Of a DNA stretch of 64,000 nt, positions 52,190-61,600 are shown in pieces. The notes beneath the pieces are model-generated. The model was not told the DNA's origin and did not search any database. It saw nothing but the letters and a program-made list of their open reading frames with translations. Source of the DNA: Papio anubis (taxonomy: Eukaryota > Chordata > Mammalia > Primates > Cercopithecidae); the NCBI RefSeq assembly GCF_008728515.1, contig NC_044981.1, forward strand, positions 129,988,884 to 130,052,883, given 5' to 3'. The number at the start of each line of letters is the position of its first letter. The first letter of the stretch is position 1. The position numbers were made by a program, and so were the translations under genes.

Positions 52190-52643
52190 TGTGGTAGGCT
52201 GATAATGGATTCCAAAGATACATCCACATCCTAATCCCTGGAGCCTGTAAATGTTACCTGATATGAAAAAAAGGGTCTGTGCAGATGTGATTAAATTGGA
52301 GAACTTGAGATGAAGAGATCATCCTGGATTATCCATGTGGGCCCTAAATTCATTCAAAATATCCTTACAAGAGACTGGCAAACGAAGATTACACACGGAA
52401 GAGAAGAGCCACAGTGATCCCAGAGACAGAGATTAGGGTGATGCGGCCCAAAATGCCAATAGTCACTAGAAGCTTCAAGGGGCAAGAAACAGACTCTTCC
52501 CTAGAGCCTCTAGAGGGAACATGATCCTGCTGACACCTGATTTTGGCTCAGTGAAACTCATGTTGAACTTCTGGCTTCCAGGACCTTGTTCTAAGCTACC
52601 AAATTTGTGATGATTTGTACAGCAGCCCCAGAAAACGAACACA
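52190..52643 (+). repeat. MLT1-type MaLR LTR
   Basis: Runs tgtggtaggctgataatgg, catcctaatccctggagcct, ctggattatccatgtgggcc, cttctggcttccaggacctt to cgaacacag, the sense order of an older MLT1 LTR. Confidence 0.75.
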
Positions 52644-52892
52644 GTAATAATATTTGATTATAAAATTGATGATCTGAAGGGAGAATGACAGGTAGAGATT
52701 AGAGGAAGAGAGGAGGATAGGGATATGAATAGCCTTGATGTAAATTAAAAATAGATGGACACATAAGAACACAGATTCTTTTTGAGAACATAAAGAACAA
52801 GATTTGCATTAAACGTGCAAGAATGATTGCAAATGGGGAGAGGAATGAGAATGGAGATACAAGGAAATAGATGGCAACAGAAATGAAACATT

Positions 52893-52950
52893 CAGTTGGC
52901 AAGATACAGTTGGCAAGATTCGGTTGGCAAAAATTCAGATGGCAAGGTAC
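52893..52950. repeat. 14-bp tandem repeat, four copies
   Basis: Units begin at 52893, 52907, 52921 and 52936 with the frame c-g-tggcaagat; the third unit is one base longer. Confidence 0.85.
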
Positions 52951-53000
52951 AATTAGGGATACTTCCTATAAGATGGAGGGGAAAAAAAGAAAAAATAATA

Positions 53001-53184
53001 ACTAGGCAGGCGGGGCGGCACATGCCTATAGTCCCACCTACTCAGGAGGCTGAAGTGGGAGGATCAGTTGAGCCCAGGAGGTTGAGGCTGCAGTGAGCCA
53101 TGATAGTGTCATGGTAGTGGTAGCTTGGGCAACAGAGTGAGACCCTGTCTAAAAAAAAAAAAAAAAAAAAAAGAGAGAGAGAGA
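53001..53184 (+). repeat. Alu right arm (AluJ-like)
   Basis: Right monomer only, with gaggatcagttgagcccagg. It ends in A24 then (GA)n. Confidence 0.82.
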
Positions 53185-53427
53185 AGAAAAAGAGAAATAA
53201 GTAAGAGGACCAGTTTGGGTGACCCAACATCCACATAAAGCACAGTCCAGAAAGAAAATAAAAGAGGAAATGTAATCATCAAATAAATCGTTCAATAAAA
53301 TTTCCCTCTACAGATGTTAGATTGAAGAGAAAGCATAGAGTTAAATGAGATTGGAGAAGCTGTCAGGGGTTAGATCATAAAGATTTCACAAGGCTACTTT
53401 AGGGAACCTTTGCTAGAGTGAAACTTT

Positions 53428-53744
53428 TCTTTTCTCTTTTCTTTTCTTTTTTCTTTTCTTTTCTTTTAGACAGGGTCTTGCTCTGTTGCCAGGCTGGAGT
53501 GCAGTGGTGTGATCTCGGCTCACTGCAACCTCCACCTCCTGGGTTCAAGCGATTCCACTGCCTCAGCCTCCTGAGTACCTGGGACTACAGGCGTGGACCA
53601 CCACGCTGGCTAATTTTTTGTATTTTAGTAGAGATGGGGTTTCACCATGTTGGCCAGGATGGTCTCGATCTCCTGACCTCGTGATCCGCCCACCTGGGCC
53701 TCCCAAAGTGCTGGGATTACAGGTATGAGTCACCGCGCCCAGCC
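53428..53744 (-). repeat. AluS element with (CTTTT)n tail
   Basis: Flanked by tagagtgaaacttt (53414-53427) and tagagtggaacttt (53745-53758). Confidence 0.94.
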
Positions 53745-54090
53745 TAGAGTGGAACTTTCTGTTCAGAGTGGTTCTCCAGGTTCTCCTTCACAACTCGCCC
53801 ACTGGGGAATTTTTACATAACCTTCAAGAACCAAAGTAACATCACTTCCTCAGGAAGTCATCCAGGACCCATTTGCCAAAGTAAATGGTTCTTGCAATAT
53901 GTTTATATACAACCGATTGCATTATAATAGATTATTAGTGTGAATTTCATCTGCTAGAAGGTGTGCTACTTGAGGGCAGAGTCTGGTGGGTTCATTCATC
54001 TTTAAATTGATAATGCCTGGCACAAAGTGCTAATTCAGTCTTTTGTTTTGGTTTGGCTTCAAATCAAGAATTTCCCAGTCCTTAAACTTT

Positions 54091-54508
54091 TATTTATTTA
54101 TTTATTTAAGAAGGAGTTTCACTTTTTCACCCAGGCTGGAGTGAAGTGGCCCAGTAATTACAAATTTACTATCCACCATCCCATGTATTGGAATCAACCT
54201 TGTACAGTGGATCTGAGGCAGATTCTCAGTCGATAAAGCCACCCTCACACAATTCTTTGGGATCTTGCCTCACTGTAACCTCTGCCTCAAACGATTCTCC
54301 TGCCTCATCCTCCTGAGTAGCTGGGATTACAGGTGCCTGCCACCACGCCCAGCTATTGTTTTTTTTTTTTTTTTTTTTGCAGTTTTAGTACAGACGGAGT
54401 TTCACCATGTTGACCAGGCTGGTCTAGAACTCCTGACCTCAGGTGATCTGCCCACCTTGGCCTCCCAAAGTGCTGGGATTACAGGCATGAGCCACTGCGC
54501 CCAGCTAG
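54091..54508 (-). repeat. Alu split by a 109-bp foreign insert
   Basis: The antisense Alu breaks at gtgaagtggcccag (ends about 54154) and resumes at gatcttgcctcactg (54261). Tail of TTTA units; middle linker of about 20 T. Confidence 0.9.
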
Positions 54509-54619
54509 TCCTAGTCCTCAAGATTTAACACTTCCCAAATGGTAAAAAAGGTGAAAATAAGTGAAACCTATTTTTTGTGCAAGAAAACTGTGAGTGTGAG
54601 AGTAAGGTAGTAGCCATCA

Positions 54620-54810
54620 TGTTCATGTGCTAGCTACTAACTCACTTTATCGCCAATGCTCACAGCCACCCTACAAGATAAACATTATAATCTCAGTTGT
54701 ACAGATAGAGAAACTGACCTTGTCATCCAAAGTTACACACAGCCAGTAAGTGCTCTGACTTGAAACCCCGGCACCTGCCTCTAGAGGTCGCACTCCTAGC
54801 CACTTCACCA
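54620..54810 (+). repeat. MIR SINE
   Basis: gtacagatagagaaactgac, acagccagtaagtgctctga and gtcgcactcctagccacttc follow MIR order. Confidence 0.75.
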
Positions 54811-55194
54811 TGCTTCGTTAGTATTCTTGCAAATATTTTTCGACTACAGGTGCTTCATATTGGTGAATTCATTTCCAGTTCAATAGTGTCTGGCTTCAAT
54901 AATTACGAACACTACCGCATTTACCCACTGTGAAAAATAATTCACTCTTTCAAAGGTCCTGTATAAACCTAATTTTCTAATTCACTTTTGTGTCTTTCAG
55001 TTGACGTACTCCCTACCTTCTCTGTTTCTACATAAGCTTCTTTCTTTCGTTTCGTAGGAATAAATTGAACTTATTTTAAGATAGAAGGGGGTACAACTGT
55101 ATGGAATATAGACTCATCTTTTTTCACTCTCTCTCTCTCACAGAATGAAAAAGGACACCATGATATAGCAGCTGAGGTGGTGGATTAAGATAAT
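54811..55194. other. DNA upstream of the SLC18B1 promoter
   Basis: Single-copy, CpG-poor, with a (CT)n stretch at 55127-55140. No gene is seen. Confidence 0.4.
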
Positions 55195-55229
55195 GGGGGG
55201 GGCAAAAAAAAAAAAAAAAAAAAAAAAAA
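55195..55229. repeat. G8-C-A26 homopolymer pair
   Basis: Eight G (55195-55202), one C, then 26 uninterrupted A (55204-55229) directly border the GC-rich promoter of SLC18B1. Confidence 0.95.
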
Positions 55230-55690
55230 GGAGCCTTGCTCCACCCCTGCCCCGCCCCCGGCCGCCTCCCGGGGACGCAGAGTCCTGGAAGGCTTTGCGG
55301 AGCTCCGGGCTGGGCGGATCGCTGCCCACAGGGAGTCGGGAATGCCAGGTTCCAGCTGAGCAGCGGTCGCCCGCCGGAGTGCCAGTGGCTCCTTGGAGGT
55401 CGAGTCCAAGGACGTGGCTTGAACCCGGGAGGTGGGGCGCAGGAGTCCACGCACCGGCGATGGACGCGCCGGGTGACCTGGAGGGCCCACGCGCACCAGG
55501 AGGTGACCATGAATTGCGTGGCCGGGAGCCCAGAGCCCAGCGGCGGCTTCGGGCCTGTCTCTTTAGCAACGACTGAATTGCTTTTAGCTTGATTCGTTTC
55601 CGAGAGATTGGAAAAGGCTGGGGCCTGATCGTGGGGTTCGGGCCAGCGTTTCTTTTCTCTCTGGGCGGGGCAAAGTTCCAGGACTGGATG
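55230..55690 (+). promoter_or_regulatory. SLC18B1 CpG-island promoter
   Basis: GC-rich and CpG-rich, with an Sp1-type GC box gccccgccccc at 55249-55259 and no TATA box. It surrounds the first coding exon. The transcription start is not visible but should lie between about 55260 and 55440. Confidence 0.8.
55460..55502 (+). CDS. SLC18B1: SLC18B1 exon 1 coding part
   Basis: The ATG at 55460 has G at -3 and G at +4. The 43 coding bases end ccaggag before the donor gtgacc, so residue 15 (Gly) is split after its first base. Confidence 0.93.
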
Positions 55691-58600
55691 TGTGTCACGG
55701 TATCTAATGACTTTCTAACCTATGCCTCTGCTTTTGAGTACTATGTGTTTAATGCATTCAAATAAGTATGCCATTAGGCAAATGTAAAACGTTACCTTTC
55801 AAGTACCCAGTGTTGTTGCCTTTGTTTTTAACTTTCATTTCTCTTTCTCATCTACTACAGTTTACAAAGATTCATTAGACTTCCTCATATTGCACAGATT
55901 TTTTTTTCCCCCTTCTGGACTGCAATGGCAACTTCTGACAAATAGAGCAAAGCAAATATATTTTTCTTAAGTTTTTCCTAAAAACAGTTTAATTTATAAA
56001 TGGCTGATGGATTTGCTTGGATATTTGGAACTCTGAGTAATTGATTTAGTGTTTTTAAATGACAATTTAGCCCTGGAAATAAGTGTTAAATTAGCTGATG
56101 CAAAAGACTAGTAATTAGGGTAAGAAAAGTATTGATTTGTGAATTTTGGGACTTGTCTATCCAGAAGCATACCATTGTAAATATTACTTCACCAGCTGAA
56201 TGATTTCGCTTGTTTTCTCCTACTTACACTTCATTTGACTTCAATATTGCCTTAGAAATCTTTGTGGGTTTTTTGTTTGTTTGTTTGTTGATACAGAGTC
56301 TCCCTCTGTCGCCCAGGCTGGAGTGCCCTAGCGCGATCTCCGCCCACTGCAAGCTCGGCCTCCCGGTTCCCGCCATACTCCTGTCTCAGCTTCCCGAGTA
56401 GCTGGGAGTACAGGCGCCCGCCACCACGTGCCCGGCTAATTTTTTTGTATTTTTAGTACAGACGCGGTTTCACCGTGTTAGCCAGGATGGTCTCTATCTC
56501 CTGACCTCATGATCCGCCTGCCTCGGCCTCCCAAAGTGCTGGGATTACAGGCGTGAGCCACTGCGCCCGGCCAGAAATCTTAATAAGTTAACATTACATG
56601 CTTGAAACATTGAGTTCATGTAGCATATGATTCAAGTAACTTGAGAAAATAAGGACATTATGCTTCAGAGAGCATCACCCTTTGGAGATCACCCTGCCAC
56701 CTCATCTTTCTTGAAGGGTTATTAAAGACCAGAGAAACAGACTTTAAAGTGAAGGCGAAACAGATCAGATAGCTTGATGATTTCTGCATTTAAATTCTAG
56801 TAAAGAATAGTATGTAAATGAAAGCAGTATGTTTTCAAAACTGCAGTAATGTACAGGATCGTGTTCCGTTTGATCAAATGTGCTATATTCAAAATAGCCC
56901 TAAGCTCAGCAAATGCTATCTTCAGAGTGCAACACATGTGCACAGAAATCACATTTGTGTACTTTGATCAGTAGTCTCAATTATATACCTAATTGCTGCA
57001 TGTTTGCATTCAAGGTGATGATGCTGCAGGAAGTGCAGGAGAGACTCCCAGGTGGCTTTCGAGAGAACAGGTTTTTGTACTGATATCGGCAGCTTCGATG
57101 AACTTAGGTTCCATGATGTGCTATTCTATACTTGGACCCTTTTTCCCCAAGGAGGTAAGACATTTTTAAATCCTTAGTGTGGGGAAAAGAAAGAGAGATC
57201 AGACTGTCACTGTATCTATATAGAAAGAAGTAGACATAAGAGACTCCATTTTGTTCTGTATTTGAGATGCTGTTAATCTGTGACCCTACCCGCAACCTTG
57301 TCCTTGCAAGAGACATGTGCTGTGGTGACTTAAGGTTTACCGGATTTTGGGCTGTGCAGGGTGTGCTTTGTTAAACAAGTGCCTGAAGGCAGTATGCTTG
57401 TGAAAAGTCATCACCATTCTCTTAATCTCAACTACCCAGGGACACGTACACTGCCAAAAGTCGCAGGGACCTCTGCCTAGGAAAGCTAGGTATTGTCCAA
57501 GGTTTCTCCCCATGTGATAGTCTGAAATATGGCCTCGTGGGAAGGAAAAGACCTGATTGTCCCCCAGCCTGACACCCGTGAAGGGTCTGTGCTGAGGAGG
57601 ACTAGTATAAGGGGAAAGAAGGTCTCCTGGCAGTTGAGATAGAGAAAAGCATCTGTCTCCTGCCTGTCCCTGGGCAATGGAACATCGGTGTAAAACCCGA
57701 TTGTTCTGTTTACTGAGAAAGGAGAAAACCGCCTTAGGGCTGAAGGTGGGACGTGCTAGCGGCAATGCTGCTCTTTATGCACTAAAAAGGTTTATGGAGA
57801 TGTTTGCATATGCATATCAAGGCACATCACTTTTCCTTAAACTTATTCATGTCACAGAGATCTTTATTCATATGTCTTACTGCTGACCTTCTCCCTATGA
57901 TGATCCTATTATCCTGCCACTTCCCTTTTTCTAAGATGGTAAAGATAATTATCTATAAATACTGAGGGAACTCAGAGACCGGTGCCGGCGTGGGTCCTCT
58001 GTATGCTGAGCGCCGGTCCCCTGGGCCCACTTCTTCTTTCTCTATACTTTGTGTCTCATTTCTTTTCTCAAGTCTCTCGTTCCACCTAATGAGAAACGCC
58101 CTCAGGTGTGGAGGGGCAGGCCACCCCTTCACTTAGGAGCTCTGTTTTTCTTTTTTTCTTTTTTTTTAAGCCGTTTGAATTATTTTATTTTATAGTATAT
58201 AAAATGTAAAAATCTACATATAGGACAGATGGTGTATAGAACTCCAGCCAACAGAATACTTCTTATAGAATGCTTGATACCAGGGAAAAAAAATCCAGTC
58301 AGAAAGAACATCTTCTTGGGAGGTAATTCACCTAAAAGTAGTTGATCTTCTGAGAATTACTTTGCTTACCCTGTAGTCTGATTAATCTTTATTTGGTTTC
58401 TGCAACTGAAAAGAAAGGAGTGCACTGAATAACTGAGATTCAAATATCACTGCAATAGGTCTGTGTTAAGACAGTAACTATTTTCTTGAGGTTTTATCCA
58501 CATTTTAGAATTAGGACGTTTTGATTCCTGTCCCCGCTTCCTTTTTTTTTTTTTCTTTTGAGACAGTTTCGCTCTTGTTGCCCAGGCTGGAGTGCAATGT

Positions 58601-61600
58601 TGCGATCTCAGCTCACTGCAACCTCTGCCTCCCTGGTTCAAGTGATTCTTCTGCCTCAGCCTCCCGAGTGGTTGGAATTACCGGCGCCTACCACCACGTC
58701 TGGGTAATTTTTGTAGTTTTAGTAGAGGTGGGGTTTCGCCATGTTGGGCAGGCTGGCCTCGATCTCCTGACCTCAGGTGATCTGCTCACCTTGGCCTCCC
58801 AAAGTGCTGGGGTAACAGGTGTGAGCCACCATGCCCAGCCCCTGCCCCACTCCATATTCCCTCTTTTAACTTGAATTTCTTACGGACTCTAGCAGCAATG
58901 TTTATGCAAGGGAGGAATTCTGATTAATAGGGCTTGTTCCTTCTAGGCATAGCCTTTTATATGGCGTTAGGATTTATTGACACAGATTCAAAGATTATAA
59001 TCCCTAGAAAGTCCAACTGGATTCTAGATGTCAATAGGATATAGTATGAAATGAATATGACTGGCTTGGAGTGTAGACAACATATCCATGTGTTTTATTT
59101 TGTTCTTTTTGCCAGATCCTTGGTTCATAGTGCAGTGGCGGCTTCATAGTCCTCCAGCTGCCTTTAAAACATGTAGTCCTTCGTTCTGTGTGATACAAAA
59201 GAAGATAAAGTGGCTTCTCTGCTAAAGGAACAATATTGCCATGTACCCATACAGTGCTCTCTGGCTTTTAGTACACATTACCCCTCATTTATCCATTTGA
59301 TCCCTGCAACAACTGCATACAGAATGTTGAGAATCTCAGCATGTTGCAAATGAAGAAACAGTCTCAGAAGCTGTGACTTGCCCAATTCAATTCTATTAAG
59401 TAGAGGTTTAATGAGTTCCTTCTCTAGAGCAGGCAAAGCATGGGATGTGTTAGGGTAAAATAAAAAAACAGGGAAATGGTTCTCTCTTGTCCACCCATTG
59501 GGAGTGAAAAAATATGGGGGAAAGAAAAGGTTCCAATGATTTGGATATCCCTTAAGAAAAGGATTTCCAGAATGTTATAAGACTGTTTTTTTTTTTTTTT
59601 TTTTTTTCTGTTTTTACATTATCATTTTCTTCTGGCTTCCCTCTATCCATACTAATGTTATAAGACCCTCGAAAGAAGAATGGTTAATTGTGTCATACAT
59701 GGAGTGGGGATAGGAGAAGAAAGGGCGGTACTGAAAGGAACTCTCAGGATAAATTTAAGATGGGCCTTTTTTTTTTTTTTTTTTTTCTCTTCCAGGCTCA
59801 AGAGATCCTTTTGCCTCAGCCCCCTGAAGAGCTGGGGCACAGGCAGTGCCACCACGCCTAGCTATTTTTTTTCAATTTTTAGTAGAGTTGGGATTTCACC
59901 ATGTTGCCCAGGCTGACCTTGAACTCCTGAGCTCAAGCGATCTGCCCACCACGGCCTCTCAAAATGCTGGGATTACAGGTGTGAGCCACTGCACCTGGTC
60001 TAAGGTGGGTCCTAAGAAATGTTAATTCTTATAGTGAACAGAGATGGAGGTGTTCTAGGTATAGTCACAGGAATTGCAGAGTGAATGGCATGTTCCTGGG
60101 GAACAGCAGACAGCTTCTTGATGTGGCTTGAGCCTGGGGTGAAGTGAGGTCTAATAGGAGACAGTGGATCTGAGGAGGCAGGCCGGAGATAGAAAGAAGG
60201 GCACTTGTCAAGGACTTAGTCAGTGGGCAGTCATCAGAGGTGTTTGAGCAAGACAAAGCAGTCTGGCCAGACTTGGGATTTGTAAATAATAATAATAATG
60301 CTAGGCACAGTGGCTCCCACCTGTAATCCCAGCACTTTGGGAGGCCGACGGGAGGATCACCTGAGGTCAGGAGTTCGAGACCAGCCTGGCCAACATGATG
60401 AAACCCTGTCTGTACTAAAAATACAAAAATTAGCCAGGCGTGGTGGCACGTGCCTGTAGTTCCAGCTACTCAGGAGACTGAGGCAGGAGAATCGCTTGAA
60501 CCCAAGAGGCCGAGGTTGCAGTGAGCCAAGATCGCGCCACTGCACTCCAGCCTGGTGACAGAGTGTGGCTCTGTCTCAAAAAAAATTTTTTTTTAAATAA
60601 TAAGAGCGTGTGGAATTGAGATGGAGAAGAATTGGAGTAAGTGAATCAACCAGTGGGAAGGGCATTTCCTAGCTCAGCTGGAACTCAGTGAGTGCAACTA
60701 ACGTTAGTTTCCTCTAAGTGAATAGGGACAAAGGAAAACCAGGCTATGGGTGTGTGCTTTTTAAGCTTTTGACTGAGTGTTTTGCTTATAGAAAATGTTG
60801 ACTAAAGAAAAAAGTCAAGCTTTTAAAGAATTAAAGTTCATTTTATTCAGGAGTCTTACTGAGGACTACAGGCTGAGTATTTCAGTTCCCACTTCATATA
60901 CAGGTGGTGGAGATTCAGTACGCGCAAGGTCACATCATAGTTTAGGTGTAAGAGTATATCTGGTTATAGATTACGAATGTACCTTTGGTAATAGTTTATA
61001 AAAGCATAATCACAACCCTGTTAGATGTTATCTTATGTGTATGAAAAGGCAAGGCTGGGGCATTTATCATTTATTTTTATTTTTATTTATTTTTTTTTTT
61101 TGAGGCGGAGTCTCGCTCTGTCGCCCGGGCTGGAGTGCAGTGGCCGGATCTCAGCTCACTGCAAGCTCCGCCTCCCAGGTTCACGCCATTCTCCTGCCTC
61201 AGCCTCCCGAGTAGCTGAGACTACAGGCGCCCGCCACCTCGCCCGGCTAGTTTTTTGTATTTTTAAAGTAGAGACGGGGTTTCACCGTGTTAGCCAGGAT
61301 GGTCTCGATCTCCTGAACTCGTGATCCGCCCGTCTCGGCCTCCCAAAGTGCTGGGATTACAGGCTTGAGCCACCGCGCCCGGCCTGGCATTTATCATTTA
61401 AGGAATGTAAAAGCTCAGGCAAGAGATGTGGGGGGCCATGTGCTCTATCCTGCTCTGTCTTCAACTCATTTGACCTCCCAAGAGCTGCATGTTGTCACAG
61501 AGTCAGGGGTTTTGTGACATTGTGCTGGCAAGCAGAAGTGAGCAAAATGTGACTTCTTATATTTGCTACTTTGTCTCGCCTCGCAGAGGGAAGGCAGAAA

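Noticed and set aside
55138..55698. Overlapping frames of 103-186 codons on both strands of the CpG island
   Set aside because: GC-rich DNA has few stops. They run antisense to, or out of frame with, SLC18B1 exon 1, and several translate the A26 run as poly-Phe or poly-Lys.
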